Source: DATKQY01 sp035532475
Lineage (GTDB): Bacteria > Actinomycetota > Acidimicrobiia > Acidimicrobiales > Bog-793
Direction: 5' to 3'
Assembly: GCA_035532475.1 (NCBI GenBank)
Contig: DATKQY010000027.1
Span: forward strand, 1-64,000
DNA length: 64,000 nucleotides
Shown: positions 1-7,897 of the stretch, piece by piece
How positions within the stretch are numbered: the stretch's first letter is position 1
Layout of the letters: each line of letters begins with the position of its first letter
Notes under the pieces: generated by a model
Told to the model about the DNA's origin: nothing
What the model saw: only the letters and a program-made list of their open reading frames with translations
The model's database searches: none
Translations under genes and position numbers: made by a program

Positions 1-1
1 C

Positions 2-133
2 GCGGGCGTCGTCACCCTGTCCGTCGCGGTCGGTGGGGCGGAGGCCCGGCCGGAGGTCCTCGAGGCTGCGGACTTGGTGGTCGACGGGCCGGAGGGCGTG
101 CTCCATCTCCTCGAGGAGATGGCTAGTGGGTAG
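2..133 (+). CDS. HAD-family phosphatase C-terminus, probably trehalose-6-phosphatase (partial)
   Basis: The window opens inside a plus-strand reading frame that ends at a TAG at 131-133, leaving 43 residues. The tail contains GGAEARPEVLEAADLVVDGP followed by a short helix. This resembles the end of HAD phosphatases of the trehalose-phosphatase and phosphoglycolate-phosphatase kind, where an Ala-Asp-hydrophobic-Asp-Gly stretch closes the Rossmann-like core. It converges on a trehalose-6-phosphate synthase gene 65 bases away, which favours an OtsB role (trehalose-6-phosphate to trehalose). The catalytic Asp motifs lie outside the window, so the substrate is inferred mostly from the neighbour. 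Bases 134-198 between the two stops show no clear terminator. Confidence 0.55.
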   Translation, partial: AGVVTLSVAVGGAEARPEVLEAADLVVDGPEGVLHLLEEMASG

Positions 134-198
134 GCTAAATATGCTGAGAGACCACAAACCTTACCCAGAACCATCTGGAAGCCCCTCGATGCCCCGCG

Positions 199-1611
199 TC
201 ACCTAGCCCTTTCGCCGGCGGCATCCACCAGATCGTCGAACCAGTCAAGCGGCGTTCGTGCCTCGGCGGCTGCTAGCAGCCCCTTCGCCCGGCCCGCTCG
301 CTCCGCGCTGTCCATGTCGAACGCGGTCGCCAACGCGTCCGCGGTGCCCGCCACGTCGAAGGGGTTGATCCCCAGAGCGTGGCCCCCGAGCTCGTCCCAC
401 GCGCCGGCGTTGCGGCTCAGCACCACGACGCCATCGCGCTCGTTGACGAGCGGCCCTTCCTTCGCGACGAGGTTGAGCCCGTCCCGAACCGGGTTCACGA
501 GCAGCACGTCGGCGCGCCGCAACGCCGCGACAGCAGCCGCGTGGTTGTCCTCCGCATCGACCAACACAGATTTCCAGCCGGGCACGCGGTCCGACCACTT
601 CGCGTTGAGCCTCGCGGCGAGCGCGGTTACTTCCTGGCCGTACCCGAGGTACTCGGCAACCCCTTGACGCGACGGGTACAGCTTCGCGGCGAATACGACG
701 CGGCCCAGCAGGTCGGGCCGGTTCTCGAGTAGCTCGTCGTACGCCCAGAAACCTCGAAGCACGTTCTTGGAGAGCTCCATCCGGTCCACCCGGACGAGCA
801 ACTGGCGGTCCCCGACGAGCAGATCCAGCCGGCGTAGCTCTTCCTGGCACTCGGGGGACGCAGCGACCGCGCGCACGTCGGCGACATCCGCTGCCGCCGG
901 CGTCACAAATGTGGCGGGACAAGCCACACCTCGTGAACTGCAGCATTCCGCAAACGCAGAAGCCCAGCGCGCCGAGTGGAACCCACACGCCGTCGCACCG
1001 GCCATCCCAGCCATCAGTTCGTCCGCGAGCGCGTCAGGCATCACCGCCAGTTCGGACGGCGTGCACCACGGCGTGTGCACAAACGACACGATCTTCACAT
1101 CCGATCGCAACCCTGCCAAAAAGCGGGGTACCAGCGCGAGCTGGTAGTCCTGCACCAGCACCACGGCACCTTCGGCAGCGCAGGACGCCGCCACCGCGGC
1201 GAAGCGCTCGTTGACCTCGCGAAAGGCGGACCACGCCGACGTCCAGTACCGGTCGAACCGAGGCCGTCTCGGTAAGTCCCACAACCCGTGCAACAAGAAC
1301 CACAGTGTCTGGTTCGCCACCACGTCGTAGTAGGCGCCGTACACCTCCGGCGAAACCTCGACCGCCCGCATGTGGAAACCCTCTGCATCGAGCAGGCCCG
1401 CACGCGCCGCCTCCACGTCGTCGCCGCCGGAGACCGAGGCGACCCAGAGCGCGCCGTCACGCTGGACGCCGGGGCCGAGCGTGACCACCAGTCCGCCGGC
1501 ACCCCTGCGCGCCACCAGCGAGCCCGTCGCGTCCCGGCCGAAGCTCAGCGGCCCGCGGTTTGACAGGACAAGCAACCGGTGACTCTCGTTGTCCCTGACA
1601 GGGTCGCTCAT
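199..1611 (-). CDS. otsA: alpha,alpha-trehalose-phosphate synthase (GT20)
   Basis: GT20 glycosyltransferase that joins a nucleotide-activated glucose to glucose-6-phosphate to give trehalose-6-phosphate in the cytosol. Seen: the N-terminal SNRGPLSF with the following GGL loop, FVHTPW in the middle, and near the C-terminus RDGLNLVAKEG, the conserved nucleotide-sugar-binding region of OtsA. The length of about 470 residues is normal. The start used is ATG at 1611; a GTG at 1632 in the same frame is possible, but neither has a strong ribosome site. It is transcribed away from the glycerate kinase gene (91-base gap) and towards the partial phosphatase at the window edge, so the two trehalose genes are convergent rather than one operon. 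A related sugar-phosphate acceptor cannot be excluded. Confidence 0.85.
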   Translation of the reverse strand: MSDPVRDNESHRLLVLSNRGPLSFGRDATGSLVARRGAGGLVVTLGPGVQRDGALWVASVSGGDDVEAARAGLLDAEGFHMRAVEVSPEVYGAYYDVVANQTLWFLLHGLWDLPRRPRFDRYWTSAWSAFREVNERFAAVAASCAAEGAVVLVQDYQLALVPRFLAGLRSDVKIVSFVHTPWCTPSELAVMPDALADELMAGMAGATACGFHSARWASAFAECCSSRGVACPATFVTPAAADVADVRAVAASPECQEELRRLDLLVGDRQLLVRVDRMELSKNVLRGFWAYDELLENRPDLLGRVVFAAKLYPSRQGVAEYLGYGQEVTALAARLNAKWSDRVPGWKSVLVDAEDNHAAAVAALRRADVLLVNPVRDGLNLVAKEGPLVNERDGVVVLSRNAGAWDELGGHALGINPFDVAGTADALATAFDMDSAERAGRAKGLLAAAEARTPLDWFDDLVDAAGERAR

Positions 1612-1702
1612 GACCCGAACGACCCTACCCACCCCGCAGCAAGTCGCCGTCCTCCGCGGCCCCTCCTACCCCGCGGCCCGTTCCACCCGGCACTATGTCC
1701 CC

Positions 1703-2692
1703 GTGCCGCACGTCGTTGTCGCTCCCGACAAGTTCAGGGGCACCGCGACCGCTGCCGAAGTCGCGGCGGCGATGGCTCATGCCGCGCGGCGAGCGGGCTG
1801 GACGGTCGATCTCGCACCCGTCTCCGACGGCGGCGAAGGCTTCTGCGCCGTGCTCGGCGGCCGCCGGCGCCCCCACCAGGTTACCGGCCCTCTTCGCGAG
1901 CCCGTGGACGCCGCCTGGTTCGATCTCGGCGACGGCACGGCCGCGCTGGAAACCGCGATGGCGTGCGGCCTGACTCTCGCCGGGGGCCCGGACCACAACG
2001 ACCCCGTCCGTGCCACTACTGCCGGCGCCGGCGAACTGATCGCGGCTGCAGTGAAGGACGGAGCGAGGCACATCCTCGTCGGGGTCGGCGGGTCTGCGAC
2101 GACCGACGGAGGCTGGGGCGCCCTCGAGGCCCTCGAGCCGCACAGCCGTCTGGCGGGGGTCGAGATCATCGTCGCTTGCGACGTGCTCACCCGGTTCATC
2201 GACGCCGCCGAGCACTTTGCACCGCAGAAGGGAGCAAGCCCGAGCCAGGTTCAGCTTCTGACCCGTCGTCTCGAACGGCTCGCCCAGGTCTACCGCGACG
2301 ACTTCGGGGTCGACGTCCAGGCGATCCAAGGCTCCGGCGCGGCCGGCGGGCTTGCCGGTGGGCTCGCCGCCCTGGGAGCGGCCCTGACCAGCGGCTTCGA
2401 GGTTGTGGCCGAGCGGATCGACCTGGCCGCCCGCATCGAAGAAGCGGATCTGGTGATCGCGGGGGAGGGGTACCTCGATGTCGAGTCGTTTGACGGGAAG
2501 GCCGTCGGGGGTGTGCTCGCCCTCGCCGCGGAGGCGGGCGTCCCGGCGCTGATCGTCGCCGGTGACGCGGACCCTGGAGTCGACACGGACGCGACGGTCG
2601 AGACCCTTGTTGCCGGCGCAGGACCCCAGCGCGCAATGCACGACACCCTCGCTGTGATCACCGAGGTGGTGTCGGGATACCTGACGGCCTAG
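1703..2692 (+). CDS. glxK: glycerate kinase (GlxK/GarK family)
   Basis: Phosphorylates D-glycerate with ATP, in this family usually to 2-phosphoglycerate. The opening VVVAPDKFRGTATAAEVAAA is the classical glycerate kinase type 1 N-terminus, and later VGVGGSATTDGG and QGSGAAGGLAGGLAA match the conserved glycine-rich loops. The GTG at 1703 is chosen because homology begins there; upstream in-frame codons from 1589 would add an unrelated tail overlapping the otsA start. The protein is about 329 residues, slightly short of the usual 370-380. Its stop overlaps the convergent gpgS stop by four bases. With gpgS alongside, a link between glycerate, phosphoglycerate and glucosylglycerate metabolism is plausible but inferred. 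Confidence 0.85.
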   Translation: MPHVVVAPDKFRGTATAAEVAAAMAHAARRAGWTVDLAPVSDGGEGFCAVLGGRRRPHQVTGPLREPVDAAWFDLGDGTAALETAMACGLTLAGGPDHNDPVRATTAGAGELIAAAVKDGARHILVGVGGSATTDGGWGALEALEPHSRLAGVEIIVACDVLTRFIDAAEHFAPQKGASPSQVQLLTRRLERLAQVYRDDFGVDVQAIQGSGAAGGLAGGLAALGAALTSGFEVVAERIDLAARIEEADLVIAGEGYLDVESFDGKAVGGVLALAAEAGVPALIVAGDADPGVDTDATVETLVAGAGPQRAMHDTLAVITEVVSGYLTA

Positions 2693-3603
2693 GCCGTCTT
2701 GCGGTGAGCCGGTACCTCGGCCAAGGGGGGCCGCTCGGTGAAGGTCACGGGCGTGGGCTCCAACCCGGGCCGCAGCAGCTGCACCGTCCACCCGAAGGCG
2801 GCGGCGTCTTCGTGAGCCACGCCGGCTCTTTGCAGCACGACCTGCAGGATCGCCAACGACTGCACGCTCAGCTCCGAGAGCGGACGGTTCCGGTGCACCC
2901 GCTCGCCAAGGTCGCACTGCACCAAGCCGCTGCGTCCGAAGCGGTCACTGATGTCGATCAACAGGCCGAGGTCCACCCCGTACCCGCCGACGAAAGGCAC
3001 CGCTTCGAGCACGTCCCTGCGCGCCGCGAACTCTCCGGCCAGTGGTTGTTGCAGGCCTGAAAGATGAGGGAAAAAGACCGAGATCAGCGGCCTCGCCATC
3101 AGCTCGGTCACCCTGCCCCCTTCGCCGGGACGGCCGTGAAGGGGGCGGTCGTAGAAGCCCTTGACAGCGGTCACATCGTCCCGCGTCAGTAGAGGGCCGA
3201 CGAGGCCCAGCACGAACGAGGGATCGAATCGTTTGACGTCGGCGTCGAGGAACACCACCACGTCGCTGTGGGTGACATGCACCGCGCGCCACATGGCCTG
3301 GCCCTTGCCGTGCTCGGTCCCGTACTCGGGCAGGACCGATGCCGCGTCGATCACCTTGGCCCCGGCCGCAGCCGCGGCCTCAGCAGTGCCGTCCGTCGAC
3401 CCGTCGTCGACCACCACGAGCTCGTCCACGAGGGCGAACTTGTTGACGAGCTCGCGCTGCACCGATGCCACCGTCTCGCCGATCGTCTCGGCCTCGTCCC
3501 GGGCAGGGAGGCAGACCGCGACCTGCCGCCCTCTTTTCGCGGCTAAGAGCCTCTCCGGACGGAACTCTCTGGCGGTGAAAGTTCGCAGCATGCCAGGCGC
3601 CAT
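2689..3603 (-). CDS. gpgS: glucosyl-3-phosphoglycerate synthase (GT2 fold, GT81-like)
   Basis: Retaining glycosyltransferase making glucosyl-3-phosphoglycerate from an NDP-glucose and 3-phosphoglycerate, the first step towards glucosylglycerate and, in mycobacteria, methylglucose lipopolysaccharide. Seen: VAVCLPARDEAETIGETV at the N-terminus, VVVDDGSTDGTAE, the metal-binding FLDADVKRF and GGYGVDLGLLIDI, all in the order of GpgS. The ATG at 3603 is chosen; ATG 3651 and an upstream start at 3705 also exist, but the latter would run through the SAM riboswitch on the other strand. About 304 residues, close to mycobacterial GpgS (about 324). The gene diverges from the threonine synthase unit. Confidence 0.8.
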   Translation of the reverse strand: MAPGMLRTFTAREFRPERLLAAKRGRQVAVCLPARDEAETIGETVASVQRELVNKFALVDELVVVDDGSTDGTAEAAAAAGAKVIDAASVLPEYGTEHGKGQAMWRAVHVTHSDVVVFLDADVKRFDPSFVLGLVGPLLTRDDVTAVKGFYDRPLHGRPGEGGRVTELMARPLISVFFPHLSGLQQPLAGEFAARRDVLEAVPFVGGYGVDLGLLIDISDRFGRSGLVQCDLGERVHRNRPLSELSVQSLAILQVVLQRAGVAHEDAAAFGWTVQLLRPGLEPTPVTFTERPPLAEVPAHRKTA

Positions 3604-3656
3604 CCTGCCACCGAATTCCGACGTGACCGGCGGCCGGCCAGCAGCTACCATTTCAG

Positions 3657-3754
3657 GTGACTTATCAAGAGCGGCTGAGGGACGGGCCCTGTGACGCCGC
3701 GGCAACCAGCCCCGAAAGGGGGTCCAGGTGCCAATGCCCGGTTCGATGAGCCAC
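3657..3754 (+). promoter_or_regulatory. SAM-I/SAM-IV-type riboswitch upstream of thrC-like gene
   Basis: The bases after 3660 follow the S-box aptamer core in order: CTTATCAAGAG, then a G-rich arm with GAGGGA, then GGCCCTGTGACGCC, CGGCAACC, a CCCC-gaaa-GGGG hairpin, and GGTGCCAAT, closing with GATGAG. P1 can be drawn between 3657-3666 and 3745-3754 (nine pairs with one mismatch). The stretch between GGTGCCAAT and GATGAG is too short for the usual P4 hairpin, so this may be a SAM-IV-like or reduced variant. The 3' strand of P1 ends just before the ribosome site GAGGAGG (3755-3761) of the next gene, which suggests control of translation start. Ligand and class need testing. Confidence 0.85.
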
Positions 3755-3765
3755 GAGGAGGATCA

Positions 3766-5079
3766 TTGCCTTACGTCGAAGGACTCCGGTGTCGGGAATG
3801 CGGCCACCCTTACCCGGCCGAAGCGCTCCACGTCTGCGAGTGGTGCTTCGGGCCGCTCGAGGTCGTCTACGACTACGACGCCATCCGCGCCGTCGTGTCG
3901 AGGGAGCGGATCGCGGCGGGCCCGCTTTCCATCTGGCGTTACGCCGACCTCCTGCCGGCGCGCGCCGAAGGGGCTGTCAACCTCGGTGCCGGCTTCACCC
4001 CGCTCGTTCGTGCCGACCGCCTCGCGGCGGAACTCGGCCTGGGTGAGCTCTGGATCAAAAACGACACGCTCAATCCCACCGGCTCCTTCAAGGACCGGGT
4101 CGTCTCGGTCGCTCTTACCAAGGCGCAGGAGCTCGGCTTCAAGGTTGCCGCGTGTGCCTCCACTGGCAACCTCGCCAACTCCGTGGCCGCGCACGCTGCG
4201 CACGCCGGCATGGAGTCGGTCGTGTTCATCCCCTCCAACCTCGAGGCCGGCAAGGTCGTGACAACCGCCGTGTTCGGCGGGAAGCTCATCGCGGTCGACG
4301 GCAACTACGACGACGTCAACCGTCTCTGCGCGGAACTGGCGAGCGAGCATCCGTCGTGGGCCTTCGTCAATGTCAACATTCGTACGTATTACGCCGAGGG
4401 CTCCAAGACGCTCGCCTTCGAAGTCGCCGAACAGCTTGGTTGGCAGGCCCCCGATCACGTGGTCGTGCCGGTCGCGTCAGGCAGCCAGCTGACGAAGGTC
4501 GCCAAGGGCTTCAAGGAGCTGTTCGCCGTCGGGTTGTTGGACGAGGAGCCGCACGTCCGGGTGTCAGGCGCCCAGGCCGCCGGCTGCTCGCCGGTGGCGG
4601 AAGCGTTCGCAGCGGGGCGCGACGCGATAAAGCCGGTGCGACCGGAGACGATCGCAAAGTCGTTGGCGATCGGGAACCCGGCGGACGGGCCTTACGCCCT
4701 GGATGCCGTCAGAGAGTCGGGGGGCGGCTTCGGGTGCGTGACCGACGACGAGATCATCGAGGGAATCCGGCTGCTCGCCCGGACGGAAGGGATCTTCGCC
4801 GAAACCGCCGGCGGGGTGACCATCGCCAGCCTGGCCCAGCTCGTCCGATCCGGAGTCGTTCGTCCAGACGAGCGCGTCGTTGCCTACGTCACCGGCAACG
4901 GCCTGAAGACCATCGAAGCAGTGTCGCCGTCATGCGGCCCCACTGTGACCATAAACCCCACCATGGACGCCTTCGCGGCGGCCGTCGAAATTGACCCGGC
5001 AGGGGCTCCAACCCCGGCCTCCTCCGGAGCGTGGGGGCCCCAGGCCCATGCCCGTCCGTCCAACATCCCAGAGGTCTAG
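3766..5079 (+). CDS. thrC: threonine synthase family PLP enzyme under a SAM riboswitch
   Basis: Fold-type II PLP enzyme. Threonine synthases convert O-phosphohomoserine to threonine. Seen: an N-terminal zinc ribbon with Cys9, Cys12, Cys24 and Cys27, the PLP lysine Lys109 in NPTGSFKDR, the phosphate-binding-type ACASTGNLANS, and SGSQLTKVAKGF. The TTG at 3766 is used because GAGGAGG lies four bases upstream and homology begins there; longer in-frame starts would overlap the riboswitch. Six bases downstream begins a MoaD/ThiS-like carrier ending in Gly-Gly. The SAM riboswitch plus carrier partner suggests a role in making homocysteine or another thiol from phosphohomoserine rather than, or besides, threonine; this is inference. 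By sequence alone the safe call is threonine synthase family. Confidence 0.85.
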   Translation: MPYVEGLRCRECGHPYPAEALHVCEWCFGPLEVVYDYDAIRAVVSRERIAAGPLSIWRYADLLPARAEGAVNLGAGFTPLVRADRLAAELGLGELWIKNDTLNPTGSFKDRVVSVALTKAQELGFKVAACASTGNLANSVAAHAAHAGMESVVFIPSNLEAGKVVTTAVFGGKLIAVDGNYDDVNRLCAELASEHPSWAFVNVNIRTYYAEGSKTLAFEVAEQLGWQAPDHVVVPVASGSQLTKVAKGFKELFAVGLLDEEPHVRVSGAQAAGCSPVAEAFAAGRDAIKPVRPETIAKSLAIGNPADGPYALDAVRESGGGFGCVTDDEIIEGIRLLARTEGIFAETAGGVTIASLAQLVRSGVVRPDERVVAYVTGNGLKTIEAVSPSCGPTVTINPTMDAFAAAVEIDPAGAPTPASSGAWGPQAHARPSNIPEV

Positions 5080-5085
5080 TAGGAC

Positions 5086-5361
5086 ATGCCCGTCACCGTC
5101 CGGATCCCGACCCAGCTGCGTCCCCTCTCCGCCGGCAACAGCGAGGTGAGCGTCGAGGGGGCCACCGTCGTCGAGGTGCTGAAGGCCCTCGAGGCCGCGC
5201 ACCCCGGCTTCCACGACCGTCTCTTCGACGAAACCGGCAAGCTGCGCCGGTTCGTGAACGTGTTCGTGGCCGACGAGGACATCCGTTTCCTCGACGGGAT
5301 CGACACCGCGGTCGGCGAGGGCTCGACCGTCTCGATCGTCCCGGCCGTCGCAGGGGGCTAG
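5086..5361 (+). CDS. MoaD/ThiS family sulfur-carrier protein with C-terminal Gly-Gly
   Basis: Ninety-one-residue beta-grasp protein. Seen: MPVTVRIPTQLRPLSAGN at the start, the typical TVVEVLKALEAAHPGF helix region, a VNVFVADEDIRFL strand pair, and an exposed C-terminus ...VAGG. Proteins of this family (ThiS, MoaD, CysO, HcyS) are adenylated on the last glycine, converted to a thiocarboxylate, and hand sulfur to a partner enzyme. It sits six bases after the threonine-synthase-like gene and should share its SAM-controlled transcript, so that enzyme is the most likely partner. No activating E1-like or JAMM protease gene is seen nearby. MoaD for molybdopterin is less likely because no other moa gene is in the window. 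Confidence 0.85.
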   Translation: MPVTVRIPTQLRPLSAGNSEVSVEGATVVEVLKALEAAHPGFHDRLFDETGKLRRFVNVFVADEDIRFLDGIDTAVGEGSTVSIVPAVAGG

Positions 5362-5436
5362 CGCCGGCGCCGGCCTGCGGCCGCTGAACCAGGCGAGCGG
5401 CAGTACCGCGCCCCGGCCGGGAATGAGGGGGCCCGG

Positions 5437-5466
5437 TTGCACTAACTCTCCGGAGGCGGTTAACTG
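5437..5466 (+). promoter_or_regulatory. candidate sigma-A promoter of groEL
   Basis: TTGCAC at 5437-5442 and TAACTG at 5461-5466 are separated by 18 bases and could be the -35 and -10 boxes. A start point some 6-8 bases downstream would fall inside the CIRCE operator, which is where HrcA blocks transcription in other bacteria. The -10 is a weak match; TAATAC at 5491-5496 is an alternative. Confidence 0.4.
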
Positions 5467-5493
5467 TTAGCACTCGCGATATGAGAGTGCTAA
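5467..5493 (+). promoter_or_regulatory. CIRCE operator (HrcA-binding inverted repeat)
   Basis: TTAGCACTC, a nine-base spacer, then GAGTGCTAA: a perfect match to the CIRCE consensus, 34 bases upstream of the groEL start codon. HrcA binds this operator and represses chaperonin genes until heat or unfolded protein titrates GroEL. No hrcA gene lies in the window. Confidence 0.97.
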
Positions 5494-5527
5494 TACTGGT
5501 CCGCTCAACGGAGGGAACCAACCACAG

Positions 5528-7150
5528 ATGCCCAAGCTGATTGCTTTTGACGAGAACGCGCGTCGTGCGCTCGAGAGCGGGATGAACCAGCTCGCCGACG
5601 CCGTGCGCGTCACCCTCGGCCCGAAGGGCCGAAACGTCGTTCTGGATAAGAAGTGGGGCGCCCCCACGATCACCAACGACGGCGTATCCATCGCCAAGGA
5701 GATCGAGCTCGAAGACCCGTACGAGAACATCGGGGCCGAGCTCGTCAAGGAAGTAGCCAAGAAGACCGACGACGTCGCCGGCGACGGCACGACCACCGCC
5801 ACCGTCCTTGCCTGGGCGCTGGTGCACGAAGGTCTTCGCAACGTCGCCGCTGGCGCCAACCCGATGTCGCTCAAGCGCGGTATCGAGGCGGCTGTCGAGA
5901 CGGCGGTCGAGTCGTTGAAGAACCTGTCCAGGGAGACCGAAACCAAGGAGCAGATCTCCCAGGTCGCGTCGATCTCCGCGGCCGACACCGAGATCGGTGA
6001 CCTCATCTCGGAGGCAATCGACAAGGTTGGCAAGGACGGGGTCATCACCGTCGAGGAGTCGCAGACCTTCGGCATGGATCTGGAGCTGGTCGAAGGCATG
6101 CGCTTCGACAAGGGCTACATCGCCCCCTACTTCGCGACGGACCCCGAGCGGATGGAGGCGGCCCTCGAAGACCCGTACATCCTCTTCGTCGGATCGAAGA
6201 TCTCGGCTGTGCGGGACCTGCTCCCGCTGCTGGAGAAGGTCATGCAGTCGGGCCGGCCGCTGGTCGTGATCGCCGAGGACGTCGAGGGCGAGGCCCTCGC
6301 GACCCTGGTCGTCAACAAGATTCGCGGCACCTTCAAGAGCGTTGCGATCAAGGCTCCCGGGTTCGGCGAGCGCCGCAAGGCGATGCTGCAGGACATGGCC
6401 ATCCTCACCGGAGGCCAGGTCGTCACCGAGGAAGTCGGCCTCAAGCTCGAGAACACGACCATCGATCTCCTCGGCCGTGCCCGCAAGGTCGTCGTCACCA
6501 AGGACGAGACGACCATCGTCGAGGGCGCGGGCTCGGAGCAGGACATCAAGGGTCGTATCAACCAGATCAAGACCGAGATCGATAACACCGACTCCGACTA
6601 CGACCGTGAGAAGCTCCAGGAGCGGCTCGCGAAGCTGTCGGGCGGCGTCGCGGTCATCAAGGTCGGTGCCGCGACCGAGGTCGAGCTCAAGGAGAAGAAG
6701 CACCGCATCGAGGACGCTGTGTCGACCACGAAGGCTGCAGTCGAAGAGGGCGTCGTCCCCGGTGGCGGGGTCGCGCTTCTGCGTTCACAGTCGGCGATCC
6801 TCGACCGCGCCGAGAAGCTCGAGGGTGACGAGGCGACGGGAGCCCGCATCGTGGCGCGCGCCGTCGAGGAGCCTCTCAAGCAGATCGCGATCAACGCCGG
6901 TCTCGAGGGCGGCGTGGTCGTCGAACGCGTACGGGAGCTCAAGAGCCCGTCCGAGGGGCTCAACGCCGCCACCGGCGAGTACGAGGACCTATTCAAGGCC
7001 GGCGTCATCGACGCCGCCAAGGTGACCCGATCCGCTCTGCAGAACGCAGCGTCGATCGCCGCCCTGTTCCTGACCACCGAGGCGGTCATCGTCGACAAGC
7101 CGGAGAAGGACGCCCCCGCCATGCCCGGCGGAGGGATGGAGGACTTCTAA
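5528..7150 (+). CDS. groEL: chaperonin GroEL
   Basis: The 60-kDa chaperonin subunit that forms the double-ring folding chamber and hydrolyses ATP. Seen: AVRVTLGPKGRNVVL (nucleotide-binding site), DDVAGDGTTTATVLA with the catalytic Asp, GVITVEES and VEEGVVPGGGVALLR near the end. The 540-residue length is standard. The C-terminus is short, PGGGMEDF, without the long GGM repeats of E. coli GroEL or the His-rich tail of some actinobacterial GroEL1 proteins, so it looks like a housekeeping-type copy. A ribosome site GGAGGG lies 12 bases before the ATG. It is monocistronic: CIRCE operator upstream, strong terminator downstream, and no groES next to it. Confidence 0.98.
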   Translation: MPKLIAFDENARRALESGMNQLADAVRVTLGPKGRNVVLDKKWGAPTITNDGVSIAKEIELEDPYENIGAELVKEVAKKTDDVAGDGTTTATVLAWALVHEGLRNVAAGANPMSLKRGIEAAVETAVESLKNLSRETETKEQISQVASISAADTEIGDLISEAIDKVGKDGVITVEESQTFGMDLELVEGMRFDKGYIAPYFATDPERMEAALEDPYILFVGSKISAVRDLLPLLEKVMQSGRPLVVIAEDVEGEALATLVVNKIRGTFKSVAIKAPGFGERRKAMLQDMAILTGGQVVTEEVGLKLENTTIDLLGRARKVVVTKDETTIVEGAGSEQDIKGRINQIKTEIDNTDSDYDREKLQERLAKLSGGVAVIKVGAATEVELKEKKHRIEDAVSTTKAAVEEGVVPGGGVALLRSQSAILDRAEKLEGDEATGARIVARAVEEPLKQIAINAGLEGGVVVERVRELKSPSEGLNAATGEYEDLFKAGVIDAAKVTRSALQNAASIAALFLTTEAVIVDKPEKDAPAMPGGGMEDF

Positions 7151-7178
7151 GCAAGTCTCCGTCCTCCAGCTAGTAGAG

Positions 7179-7262
7179 CGGACCCCGACACCACACTGCG
7201 TTCCGCGCCGGCCGTCCATTCGGACGAAGGCGCGGCCCAGGTGTGGGTCGGGGTCCGTTTTT
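7179..7262 (+). terminator. Rho-independent terminator after groEL
   Basis: CGGACCCCGAC at 7179-7189 and its downstream partner GTCGGGGTCCG (7247-7257) form a long GC-rich stem, extended by CACAC/GTGTG pairing and followed by TTTTT. The loop contains a second small hairpin (CGTCC/GGACG). It also separates groEL from the convergent gene ending at 7268. Confidence 0.85.
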
Positions 7263-7267
7263 CGCTT

Positions 7268-7858
7268 TCAGCGGTGGCGCTCGTCCATCCCGTCCACCGT
7301 CACGGTGCGGGCAAGGTGGTCAATGTCAGAGAGGAACTTCTCGACATCGGCCCCGTCCGGGGCGTCGATGTCGCCCAAGGCGATGACGACCGTGTCGAGG
7401 CCCGTGGGCTCCACCCAGTACTGGACGAAGGGGCGATTGCCGTCGCCCTGCAGCCCTGGCCTCGTGTAGGCCGCCTTTAGCGCACGGCCCCAGGGCAGCT
7501 CGGCGGGCTCCACAATGTGCTCGCTTTCTCGGTCATCGGCCCTACGCGAGGCCATCTCCTCCAGCGGCTCGGCGTCGACGCGGGGGCCCCGGAACACGGC
7601 GAACGTCACGAACGTGTGCTCCTCCCGCGACGGTGCCTGCACGAGCGTGGCGATCCCAAGCGCATCGGGGGCACCCGACGCGACCCGTTGTAGATACCTG
7701 GCAGTCGCGGCGCGCAGCGGCCTGATAACAGCACCCGACGAGACCAACTCGTGGGCGCGGACCTCGTAGGCACTGCGCCGCAGCAGGCCCTTCCGAACTC
7801 CTCCGGTGAGGGGCAGGTCGACCCAGCCGGCCGGAAGATCGAACGATACGGTCAGCAC
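7268..7858 (-). CDS. hypothetical protein, 196 aa
   Basis: I do not recognise this family. It begins MLTVSFDLPAGWVDLPLTGG, has no signal peptide or membrane segment, and carries a mixed alpha/beta pattern with a conserved-looking centre (EHTFVTFAVFRGPRV) and a C-terminal YWVEPTGLDTVVIALGDI strand region. Composition and third-position GC match the neighbours, so it is a real gene. It converges on groEL, with the terminator between them, and diverges from hemQ with a 39-base gap, so the two starts share a promoter region. It could be a stress or secretion-associated regulator, but nothing in the sequence proves this. Confidence 0.7.
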   Translation of the reverse strand: MLTVSFDLPAGWVDLPLTGGVRKGLLRRSAYEVRAHELVSSGAVIRPLRAATARYLQRVASGAPDALGIATLVQAPSREEHTFVTFAVFRGPRVDAEPLEEMASRRADDRESEHIVEPAELPWGRALKAAYTRPGLQGDGNRPFVQYWVEPTGLDTVVIALGDIDAPDGADVEKFLSDIDHLARTVTVDGMDERHR

Positions 7859-7897
7859 CGCCGGAGGTTATCGGGGACGCCGTCTTAAGCTGGACGT

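Noticed and set aside
3604..3705. Longer gpgS start at 3705
   Set aside because: It would cover most of the SAM riboswitch on the other strand, and homology starts later.
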